This document shows positions 57,488 to 64,000 of a stretch of DNA of 64,000 nt, one piece after another (position 1 is the first letter of the stretch; the number at the start of each line of letters is the position of its first letter). Origin of the DNA: DATLZU01 sp051293835 (GTDB taxonomy: Bacteria; Nitrospirota; Nitrospiria; Nitrospirales; Nitrospiraceae); assembly GCA_051293835.1 (NCBI GenBank), contig JBPKMA010000001.1, positions 124,001 to 188,000 on the forward strand, in the 5' to 3' direction. The notes under the pieces were generated by a model that worked only from the letters and a program-made list of their open reading frames with translations, was not told where the DNA came from and made no database searches. The translations under genes were made by a program, and so were the position numbers.

Positions 57488-58333
57488 CTACGCAAAGGCA
57501 GCTTTCTTGAGCGGATCAAGCAATTTCTCCGGCACCTTCAACCCACCGCGGCCGACCCCGACGTCGATGTCGGGCTTCGTGACGCCGTGAAAGTCGCTGC
57601 CGCCCGTGACGAGCAGATCGAGCCGTTTGGCAATATTGCGATACTCGGTCGTCTGCTGCGCGGTGTGCGTACTGTAATAGACTTCGATGCCTTCGAGCCC
57701 CTGGCCCTTCAATTTGTCGCAAAGCCTGTACAGTCCTTCCGCTGACTCCTTGATCCAGGCGGGATGCGCCAGCACCGCCACGCCGTGCGCGGCTCTGATC
57801 CAGGCGATGGCTTCGGCCGGCGTGGGCAGGGCGCGTGGCACGTAAGCGGCCGCGCCTTCGGCCAAATACCGATCGAACGCTTCTTTCGCCGAGGTCACAT
57901 ACCCCTTGTTCATGAGCACACGGGCGATGTGTGGGCGGCCGACCGACTCGGTTCCCGCAAGGGCTCTCACCTCTTCATAGGTGATCACGAGACCAAGTTC
58001 GTTGAGTTTTTCGATGATGCGCGGATTACGGTCGTGGCGGCTGTTTCGCAGATTGGCCAGACGACGATTCAATTCGGTGTCCTTCCAATCAAGAAAGTAG
58101 CCGAGGATGTGCAATTCGCCGTCGCCGTAACAGGAGCTGATCTCGACGCCTGGGATGACCTCGATGCCCAGGCGTGAGCCGGCCTCCATAGCTTCTGGAA
58201 TGCCGTCCACGATATCGTGATCGGTGATCGCCAGCGCGGTCACACCAGCTTTCTCAGCGAGCGCCAACACGTCGATCGGTGGCAGGCTGCCGTCCGAATG
58301 CGTCGTGTGGAGATGAAGGTCAATACGGCTCAT
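57488..58333 (-). CDS. PHP-domain phosphoesterase (TrpH/RNase AM-like)
   Basis: The 281-residue metal-dependent phosphoesterase has the PHP signature motifs: HLHTTHSDG at the N-terminus, ITDHD, GVEISS, an internal helical insertion, the later LAHPAW and SDFHG. Relatives include E. coli YciV/TrpH (RNase AM, a 5'-3' exonuclease that matures rRNA and tRNA ends). The start ATG 58333 overlaps the end of the FolB-methyltransferase gene by 14 bases, so the two are co-translated. Confidence 0.92.
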   Translation of the reverse strand: MSRIDLHLHTTHSDGSLPPIDVLALAEKAGVTALAITDHDIVDGIPEAMEAGSRLGIEVIPGVEISSCYGDGELHILGYFLDWKDTELNRRLANLRNSRHDRNPRIIEKLNELGLVITYEEVRALAGTESVGRPHIARVLMNKGYVTSAKEAFDRYLAEGAAAYVPRALPTPAEAIAWIRAAHGVAVLAHPAWIKESAEGLYRLCDKLKGQGLEGIEVYYSTHTAQQTTEYRNIAKRLDLLVTGGSDFHGVTKPDIDVGVGRGGLKVPEKLLDPLKKAAFA

Positions 58334-59270
58334 GCGTCCCCTTGCCCATCTTCTGCGCCACTAGTTGAGCGGTGAACGTGGAGCCGGCGCCGTGCCCGCC
58401 TTCGTGTTCGCCTTCGTCGTAATGCAGCACGCGCAGACGCGAAGCGAGGCGCAGCAATTCGTTGTGCGCAAGGCAAAATTCCCAGCGTCGCGGGTGCCGA
58501 TGGCGCAGGTAATTGTCGATCACAAACGTCTCGTAGACGAGCATGCCGTTCGGCTTCAGCGCATCGAGCAAAGCGGGAAAGAGCGACCGATAGAGGTAAA
58601 AGAAGACGAGGATGACGTCGTACTCTTCCTTCGGAAATTCGGGCGCTCGGTCATCTTTTTCCAAGTCAACCGTTCGGACGGTCAAGTTCTGGAGGTTCCG
58701 CTGCCGGGCGGTGGCCGCAAGCTGGGCCAGCGCCTGTTCGTCCCGGTCGATGGCCTCCACCTGGAATCCATGCGAGGCAAGGAACAGCGCGTTCCGGCCG
58801 GATCCGGCCGCCACGTCGAGCGCCTTTCCCTTCGGCAATCGGTGAAGCTGCTGGACAAGGAACCTCGCCGGCGGCGGATCGGCCGTCTGAAGCTGCTGGG
58901 CCATTCGAGTTCGCTCTAGCCGGATCCCGACCGACTCGGTGGAGAGTTTAAGCGGCGGAGCCAGCTTGCGGACCCAAATTCGGACACGCTCGGCGGGAAA
59001 TTCCGCGAACAACGTCCCGACGAGCCGTTCGGCCAGCGTCTCGAGGAGGCAAGTGTCCTGACTCCTTCCGACTTCGACGATCCGTTCCGCGACCCGGGCA
59101 TAGTCTACAGTATGATTGATATTGTCGGTGGCCGCTGCCGCTTCGGTCTGATACTCCAGCTCCACATCGACGGCAATCGGTTGAGGCGTTTGCCGCTCTT
59201 CTGGGATGACTCCGCAACGCCCTTGAAATTCGAGGCGTTCGATGACGATGCGACCAGCCATATTGGCCAT
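58320..59270 (-). CDS. folB: Fusion of dihydroneopterin aldolase (FolB) and a SAM-dependent methyltransferase
   Basis: The 316-residue protein joins two domains. Residues 1-120 are FolB, which splits dihydroneopterin in folate synthesis: IVIERLEFQGRCGVIPEERQ with the Glu near residue 24 and the catalytic-type Lys102 in WVRKLAPPLKLSTESVGIRL. Residues 125-316 are a class I methyltransferase of the TehB-like type, with motif I LDVAAGSGRN (151-160), the acidic motif II EAIDRDEQAL and motif IV-like YDVILVFFYLYR. No frameshift or internal stop separates the two. The fusion suggests the methyl transfer acts in or near the folate pathway, but its substrate is unknown. Confidence 0.88.
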   Translation of the reverse strand: MANMAGRIVIERLEFQGRCGVIPEERQTPQPIAVDVELEYQTEAAAATDNINHTVDYARVAERIVEVGRSQDTCLLETLAERLVGTLFAEFPAERVRIWVRKLAPPLKLSTESVGIRLERTRMAQQLQTADPPPARFLVQQLHRLPKGKALDVAAGSGRNALFLASHGFQVEAIDRDEQALAQLAATARQRNLQNLTVRTVDLEKDDRAPEFPKEEYDVILVFFYLYRSLFPALLDALKPNGMLVYETFVIDNYLRHRHPRRWEFCLAHNELLRLASRLRVLHYDEGEHEGGHGAGSTFTAQLVAQKMGKGTHEPY

Positions 59271-59334
59271 TCTCGTTGATCATTCGGAAGGGTGTCAAGC
59301 AACGGGCGAGGAATCGGCCCGAATATCTTCGCGC

Positions 59335-59364
59335 TTGACTCCCCTTTTCAGCGGCTTCTATAAT
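59335..59364 (+). promoter_or_regulatory. Promoter of the moaC-moaDE-moaA operon
   Basis: TTGACT (59335-59340) and a perfect TATAAT (59359-59364) are 18 bases apart. The first start codon is 47 bases downstream. No Mo-cofactor riboswitch is visible in the short leader, so regulation, if any, lies elsewhere. Confidence 0.75.
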
Positions 59365-59410
59365 TCTTGTGTTCCTCACGCACTCGCAACGTCCTGATTC
59401 GCCGAGGAAA

Positions 59411-59902
59411 ATGGCTGAGTTTACGCACTTTAACGAGGCAGGACGGGCGCGGATGGTCGATGTCACCGGCAAGGATCCCACTGAACGGATCGCCTCGGCG
59501 CAAGCCAAAGTCTACCTCAAGCCCGAAACGCTCGAAAAGATCCAGCGGGGCAAGATCGCCAAAGGAGATGTGCTGGCCGTGGCGCAGGTCGCTGGGGTTA
59601 TGGGTGCCAAACGGACTCCCGATCTGATCCCCATGTGCCATCCGCTTCTGCTGACCAGTGTGGACATCTCGTTCAAGGAAGATCCCCAACCCGATCAGAA
59701 CGGCCAGTGCGCGATCACCATTACCGCGACTGTCAAGACGACCGGTCAGACCGGGGTGGAGATGGAAGCAATGACCGCCGTTTCGGTGGCGGCTCTGACC
59801 ATTTATGATATGTGCAAGGCCGTGGATCGCGGCATGAGCTTCGGCGACATCTGTCTCCTGTCGAAGTCCGGGGGGAAGTCGGGCACATATCGAAGGGAAT
59901 GA
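59411..59902 (+). CDS. moaC: Cyclic pyranopterin monophosphate synthase
   Basis: From ATG 59411 the 163-residue protein makes cPMP together with MoaA, the first step of Mo-cofactor synthesis. Motifs FTHFNEAGRARMVDVTGKDP, IPMCHPLLLTSVD and GVEMEAMTAVSVAALTIYDM with catalytic-site residues match MoaC over its full length. GAGGAAA precedes the ATG; an earlier ATG at 59369 lies inside the 5' leader just after the promoter. A spacer with GAATGAGGAATGTGG repeats follows before the next gene. Confidence 0.95.
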   Translation: MAEFTHFNEAGRARMVDVTGKDPTERIASAQAKVYLKPETLEKIQRGKIAKGDVLAVAQVAGVMGAKRTPDLIPMCHPLLLTSVDISFKEDPQPDQNGQCAITITATVKTTGQTGVEMEAMTAVSVAALTIYDMCKAVDRGMSFGDICLLSKSGGKSGTYRRE

Positions 59903-59995
59903 TGAATGAGGAATGTGGAATGAGGCGTTCGGTAAGCGATCGGGCAAGTCGCAAATTCCTCGTTCTCAATTCCTAATTCCACATTATTCGGTTCG

Positions 59996-60715
59996 ATGAT
60001 CGCTGTTAAACTCTTTGGCATGACGAAATCGCTCGCGCATAACCAACGCGAGCTGTCGGTGGCACTGGCGTCGGGCCGGCGGGTCAGGGATTTGATCGGC
60101 ATGCTGGATGCACAGTATCCCCAAATCGGCGAACTGATTCACAAAAAGAAAATCCTGGTGTCTGTGAACCAGGCCATCGCGCATGAGGACACCGAAATCA
60201 ACGAAGGTGATGAGGTGGCATTGTTGCCGCCTTTCGCGGGTGGGGCGCCTATGACACACGAGAGTGGAAACGGGGCAGCGCGCGGGGACGACGCCATGTT
60301 CGTCCGCGTGCAGCGCGAAGATTTTTCGGTCGATGAAGAGATCGCCCGGGTGCGCAGCCGATCCACGCGCATCGGCGGCATCGCGATTTTTCTGGGCACC
60401 GCCCGCGATCGGTCGAAAGGGCGTGATGTGAGCAGTATCACCTTCGAATACTATGAAGGGATGGCCCAGAAAAAGCTGCGCGAGATCCGAGAACAAGCGC
60501 TCAAGGAGTTCGATGTCATCGAGGTGCTCATCGTGCACCGTTACGGGGACATCGGAATCGGGGAGAACATCGTGCTGATTGTGGTCGGCGCCGAGCATCG
60601 CGCTGAGGCGTTCCGCGCCTGCGAATGGGCGATCGACGAGCTGAAGCGGATCACGCCGATCTGGAAACTCGAACACACGCCGGAAGGCGAGGTCTGGGTC
60701 GAAGAGCATCCATGA
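59996..60715 (+). CDS. moaDE: Fused molybdopterin synthase (MoaD-MoaE)
   Basis: The 239-residue protein combines MoaD (residues 1-83, a ubiquitin-like fold ending in the Gly82-Gly83 of PPFAGG) and MoaE (about 95-239, with VSSITFEYYEGMAQKKL, HRYGDIGIGENIV and PIWKLEHTPEGEVWVEEHP). Together they insert two sulfurs into cPMP. MoaD normally works only with a free C-terminal GG that becomes a thiocarboxylate. The fused form therefore probably needs cleavage after GG, as shown for the mycobacterial fusion MoaX. The stop overlaps the moaA ATG (ATGA). Confidence 0.93.
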   Translation: MIAVKLFGMTKSLAHNQRELSVALASGRRVRDLIGMLDAQYPQIGELIHKKKILVSVNQAIAHEDTEINEGDEVALLPPFAGGAPMTHESGNGAARGDDAMFVRVQREDFSVDEEIARVRSRSTRIGGIAIFLGTARDRSKGRDVSSITFEYYEGMAQKKLREIREQALKEFDVIEVLIVHRYGDIGIGENIVLIVVGAEHRAEAFRACEWAIDELKRITPIWKLEHTPEGEVWVEEHP

Positions 60716-61776
60716 GTTCATTGCCACTCAGCGAAACGGCGCCAATGGTCGGTGATGTCTTCGGCCGACCGTTGAAGAGTCTGCGATTGTCGGTCACCGA
60801 CCGGTGCAACCTCCGTTGCAAATACTGCATGCCGGAGGAGGACTACACCTGGTTGCCCCGTGAAACCATCCTAAGTTTCGAGGAATTGGCAACGCTCACC
60901 GATTTGTTCACGGAACTCGGCGTGGACAAGGTGCGGTTGACCGGGGGCGAGCCTCTACTCCGGAAGGATCTGCCGATCTTCGTCCGGATGCTGACCCGGA
61001 ACCGGCGGATCAAGGATCTCGCGCTGACGACGAACGGCGTGTTGATGGCCGATCAGGCAGAAGCACTGTACTACGCCGGCCTGCATCGCGTCACCGTCAG
61101 CCTGGATACGCTGCGTCCCGACCGCTTCCGCGCCTTGACCCGGCGCGATATGCACCGCCAAGTACTAGAAGGGATCGACGCGGTGGTGCGGGCCGGATTC
61201 CAGAACCTGAAACTGGATACAGTGGTGGTCAAGGGATTTAACGACGACGAATTGGCGGACCTCATCGAGTATGGCAAGCACGTCAGCGCCGAGGTCCGCT
61301 TCATCGAATACATGGATGTCGGAGGCGCGACCGAATGGTCCATGGACAAAGTTTTCTCCCGCGCCGAAATTCTCGACCGGCTAAGCCGCCGATACGGCCC
61401 CGTCGAGCCTGTGATCGAAGAAAGCTCCGCGCCGGCCCAGCGCTTCATGCTGCCTGACGGCACAACGTTCGGGATCATCGCGTCGACCACCTCCCCCTTC
61501 TGCGCGACCTGCGACCGGAGCCGCCTGACCGCGGACGGTCTGTGGTATCTCTGTCTCTATGCGAAGGACGGGATTGATCTGCGCGTCCCGCTCCGCGCCG
61601 GTGTTTCGCGGGACGAGCTCATCGCGATCATTCGCGCCGGCTGGCGCCAGCGCAAGGACCGAGGTGCCGAGGAGCGCAAGGCCCTGGAGCGGTTCGGGCT
61701 TCGGGAAGCGCGACTGATCGAGATCGAGCGGCTTCGGGAAGATCCCCATCTTGAAATGCATGCCCGAGGGGGGTGA
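60712..61776 (+). CDS. moaA: GTP 3',8-cyclase (radical SAM)
   Basis: The 354-residue radical SAM enzyme starts cPMP synthesis from GTP. The N-terminal [4Fe-4S] motif is CNLRCKYC and the second cluster is bound by FCATCDRSRLTADGLWYLCL. RLTGGEPLLRKD is the SAM-binding GGEP motif. The protein ends in the Gly-Gly that is conserved at the MoaA C-terminus. The start ATG 60712 overlaps the moaDE stop; upstream residues in the same frame are not homologous. Confidence 0.96.
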   Translation: MSSLPLSETAPMVGDVFGRPLKSLRLSVTDRCNLRCKYCMPEEDYTWLPRETILSFEELATLTDLFTELGVDKVRLTGGEPLLRKDLPIFVRMLTRNRRIKDLALTTNGVLMADQAEALYYAGLHRVTVSLDTLRPDRFRALTRRDMHRQVLEGIDAVVRAGFQNLKLDTVVVKGFNDDELADLIEYGKHVSAEVRFIEYMDVGGATEWSMDKVFSRAEILDRLSRRYGPVEPVIEESSAPAQRFMLPDGTTFGIIASTTSPFCATCDRSRLTADGLWYLCLYAKDGIDLRVPLRAGVSRDELIAIIRAGWRQRKDRGAEERKALERFGLREARLIEIERLREDPHLEMHARGG

Positions 61777-61837
61777 CCGGGCGTCTTCCGTTCGGTTGCG
61801 TCCACGGCACTGTTCAGCCGTCCCCCGTTCCGTATTT

Positions 61838-62551
61838 ATGTTCATGCTGGAGAGTCACTTTCTCACGATGCTCGGCCTCGGCTTTGTGCTGGGGCTTCGG
61901 CATGCGCTGGATGCCGACCATCTGGCGGCCGTATCCACCGTGCTCGCGCAGCGGCCGACGTTCAAGGCTTCGGGATTGATCGGATTGTGGTGGGGTCTGG
62001 GACATACCGTGACGCTGCTCACGGTGGGTTGCGTCGTCATGGCGATGAACGTGGCGATTCCTGATCGCCTGGCAGAAGCCTGTGAGTTTGGAGTTGGAGC
62101 CATGCTAGTGGTGCTCGGGGTGTCGCTGGCGCTCAAGATGTCCCGAGAACGGTGGCATCTGCATGCCCACGAGCACGACGGAAAACGACACCTCCACTTC
62201 CACAGCCATCGATCCGGCGCCGATCACGTCCATGGGCACTGGCTGAAACATTCGTTTCAACCGTTGTTGATCGGGATGGCCCACGGCTTGGCCGGATCCG
62301 CCGCGCTGCTCCTGGTGGTACTCTCCACCGTCCGAACGTTGGGCGAAGGGGTGGCTTACATTCTCGTGTTGGGCGCCGGGTCCATCTTCGGGATGATACT
62401 GGTCGGGCTGGCACTGAGCGTTCCGGTCGTCTGGTCGCTTTCCCTTGGTCGCCGGGCGTATTGGGCGGTGCAGGGACTTGCTAGCCTGGGAAGCATCGGT
62501 TTGGGAATCGCTATGATGGTTCGTATCGGATTCGCCAGGGGGGTGCTGTAG
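61838..62551 (+). CDS. Nickel/cobalt-type membrane transporter (NiCoT/UreH-like)
   Basis: The 237-residue polytopic protein (about six membrane segments) has the signature LGLRHALDADHLAAV, an HX4DH metal motif of NiCoT permeases, near its start. A histidine-rich cytoplasmic loop follows (HLHAHEHDGKRHLHFHSHRS). The second motif half is LLIGMAHGLAGSAALLLV. This layout is that of UreH/HupE-like Ni2+ or Co2+ carriers. Cobalt would suit the B12-dependent nrdJ, nickel a urease or hydrogenase; neither is proved. The ATG at 61838 is chosen; 61844 is equally possible. Confidence 0.85.
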   Translation: MFMLESHFLTMLGLGFVLGLRHALDADHLAAVSTVLAQRPTFKASGLIGLWWGLGHTVTLLTVGCVVMAMNVAIPDRLAEACEFGVGAMLVVLGVSLALKMSRERWHLHAHEHDGKRHLHFHSHRSGADHVHGHWLKHSFQPLLIGMAHGLAGSAALLLVVLSTVRTLGEGVAYILVLGAGSIFGMILVGLALSVPVVWSLSLGRRAYWAVQGLASLGSIGLGIAMMVRIGFARGVL

Positions 62552-62689
62552 GCTGTCGCGATTCGGTTCGGGAGGCCACCTGGCACGCCCGCGGCTTTCT
62601 TCGTGCGAAGCCGCAACAGGTGTGATAATCTGTGCACCTGTGTGTCGGATGACCGGAGGAGGCCGCCGATGCGATGATCGGCCGACGGG

Positions 62690-63487
62690 GTGCCGCTTGT
62701 GAAGATCCGGGTGCTGGGGTGTCACGGTTCTGACCAGCTCTTGGATGAAGCGCACGGACCGCTGCAGTGCGGAACCTGTGGGTTTCTCGTCAATGGAACC
62801 GTGCTGGTGGATGCGGGCACTGTCGGTTCGCAGCTTCGGTTGGCCGAGCAAAAGCAGATTCGCCATGTCCTGCTGTCTCATCTTCACTTCGACCACATCA
62901 AGGGGTTGCCGACGCTGGCCGACAATCTGGTCGGCGAATCCGAGATCCCGGTCGGTGTCGCCAGTATCCCGGAAGTGCTCAAAGGGCTGGAAACCCACAT
63001 CTTCAACGGCGAGGTGTATCCGGACTTTTTCCGGTTGCCCGACCCTGGCCGGCCGGTCTTTGTCTCGTGCCCGCTTACGGCCGGCAAGGAAGCCAGGCTG
63101 TCCGGATTGACCGTGATTCCCGTTCCGGTGAACCATCTGGTGCCAACGGTCGGATTTGTGCTGACTGACGGCGTGGCGACGGTGCTGTACAGCGGTGATA
63201 CGTACCGGACCGACCAACTTTGGCGCATTGCAGCGGGCTTCCCAACGCTGAAAGCGGCCTTCATCGAGACTTCCTTTCCCAATGAGATGGAAGAATTGGC
63301 CAAGCTCACCAAGCATTTGACGCCCGCGCTTTTGGCAAAAGAATTCCGCAAGATCGGCCGTCCGGGCCTCGCGCTCTATGTCTATCACATGAAACCGCGG
63401 TTTCGAGATCGGATCCTGCGCCAACTCAGTGATCTGAACGTGCCGAATCTGACCGTGTTGGAAGAAGGGCAGGAGCTCATCATCTAA
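62690..63487 (+). CDS. Metallo-beta-lactamase-fold hydrolase (class II cAMP phosphodiesterase-like)
   Basis: The 265-residue protein carries the zinc motif HLHFDH in LLSHLHFDHIKG, a later HxxxT-like segment (VNHLVPTVGF), and VLYSGDTYRTD with the bridging aspartate. It ends with YVYHMKPRFRDRI. The arrangement fits class II cyclic-nucleotide phosphodiesterases and related 3',5'-cyclic phosphodiesterase families, but the substrate is not established. The start is GTG 62690 or GTG 62699. No adenylate cyclase lies in the window. Confidence 0.8.
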   Translation: MPLVKIRVLGCHGSDQLLDEAHGPLQCGTCGFLVNGTVLVDAGTVGSQLRLAEQKQIRHVLLSHLHFDHIKGLPTLADNLVGESEIPVGVASIPEVLKGLETHIFNGEVYPDFFRLPDPGRPVFVSCPLTAGKEARLSGLTVIPVPVNHLVPTVGFVLTDGVATVLYSGDTYRTDQLWRIAAGFPTLKAAFIETSFPNEMEELAKLTKHLTPALLAKEFRKIGRPGLALYVYHMKPRFRDRILRQLSDLNVPNLTVLEEGQELII

Positions 63488-63500
63488 GCAGTGAGGATCT

Positions 63501-64000
63501 ATGGCGTGGTTTAAAAAACACAAATCGACCGAAACCGAGGGACCGAGACGAACGAAGGTCGCGGAGGGCATGTGGCTAAAGTGCAATCATTGCCGTGAGA
63601 TCGTCTATCGCAAGGAAGTCGAACGCAACAACAAAGTTTGCCCCAAGTGCGATTACCATTTCCCTATTTCTGTCATGGAGCGCATCTCTCTCCTGGTGGA
63701 TCTGGGGACGTTCAAAGAGTGGGATGCGGAACTGGAACCGCTCGATCCGCTGGAGTTTCACGACACCCAGTCCTACCGTGAACGGGTGAAGACCCAGCAG
63801 GAAAAAACGGGCCGCAAGGACGCGATTGTTATCGGAGAGGGCTCGATCAACGGCAAGCGAGTGGCGTTGTGCGTTTTCGATTTCGGGTTCATGGGCGGCA
63901 GCATGGGTTCCGTGGTCGGGGAGAAGATTTGCCGCGCGGTCGATCGGGCGCTGGCGTTCCGCCTGCCGGTGATCATGGTCACGACGTCGGGTGGCGCGCG
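63501..64000 (+). CDS. accD: Acetyl-CoA carboxylase carboxyltransferase beta subunit (3' end outside window)
   Basis: The first 166 codons of accD are present. A zinc ribbon (Cys28, Cys31, Cys47, Cys50 in CNHC and CPKC) precedes the carboxyltransferase fold (VALCVFDFGFMGGSMGSVVG, MVTTSGGAR). With AccA it transfers the carboxyl from biotin to acetyl-CoA, starting fatty-acid synthesis. ATG 63501 follows GAGGATCT and lies 13 bases after the previous gene. The frame is open to the end of the window. Confidence 0.96.
   Translation, partial: MAWFKKHKSTETEGPRRTKVAEGMWLKCNHCREIVYRKEVERNNKVCPKCDYHFPISVMERISLLVDLGTFKEWDAELEPLDPLEFHDTQSYRERVKTQQEKTGRKDAIVIGEGSINGKRVALCVFDFGFMGGSMGSVVGEKICRAVDRALAFRLPVIMVTTSGGA

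Overview
The window looks like a chromosomal segment of a Nitrospira-type bacterium (phylum Nitrospirota). The basis is the 16S rRNA gene, whose sequence reads as Nitrospira-like to me, together with the gene complement: hopanoid genes hpnD/hpnE, a B12-dependent ribonucleotide reductase, Mo-cofactor synthesis, Mla-type lipid transport, and many small secreted or lipoprotein genes of unknown function. No alignment was run, so the genus is an inference.

Layout. 0-6 kb: purine and translation genes on the + strand (guaB, guaA, a pseudouridine synthase, aspS). 6-11.8 kb: an outer-membrane barrel protein, two tandem paralogous lipoproteins, a broken DUF1152 gene abutting a decayed IS256-type element, and a Tat-exported SuoX/YedY-like molybdoenzyme. 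11.8-17.5 kb: a complete rRNA operon (two promoter candidates, boxA, 16S, tRNA-Ile, tRNA-Ala, 23S, 5S, terminator) with RNase III-type stems around 16S and 23S. 17.7-23.2 kb: a second IS256 remnant and small envelope or unknown genes. 23.4-26.8 kb: an Mla-like operon (mlaE, a motif-degenerate mlaF, mlaD, TPR lipoprotein). 26.9-35.7 kb, minus strand: a GAF-PilB-type ATPase and an isoprenoid, phospholipid and envelope cluster uppS-cdsA-dxr-rseP-proS. 35.9-40.1 kb: tldD/tldE, a dienelactone hydrolase and a small acidic protein.

40.2-41.8 kb holds the most striking item: a family-4 uracil-DNA glycosylase interrupted by a 326-residue intein. The intein sits exactly at a predicted [4Fe-4S]-ligand cysteine. 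It shows no LAGLIDADG motif but has a Cys4 zinc-knuckle and a Vsr/DUF559-like nuclease region. 41.9-48.2 kb is a decay zone: a broken MarR-PilZ-LuxR regulatory row, a third IS256 remnant, a broken RTX-type calcium-binding protein and a broken PAS sensor, with perhaps two intact genes among them.

48.2-55.5 kb returns to intact genes: hpnE, hpnD, a BtuF-like protein, a HAD phosphatase, an SH3 membrane protein, nrdJ and yjbQ. 55.7-64 kb carries two unknown proteins, a PHP phosphoesterase, a FolB-methyltransferase fusion, a Mo-cofactor operon (moaC, a moaD-moaE fusion, moaA), a NiCoT/UreH-type metal transporter, a metallo-beta-lactamase-fold protein and the start of accD. The Mo-cofactor genes would serve molybdoenzymes such as the SuoX-like protein at 11 kb.
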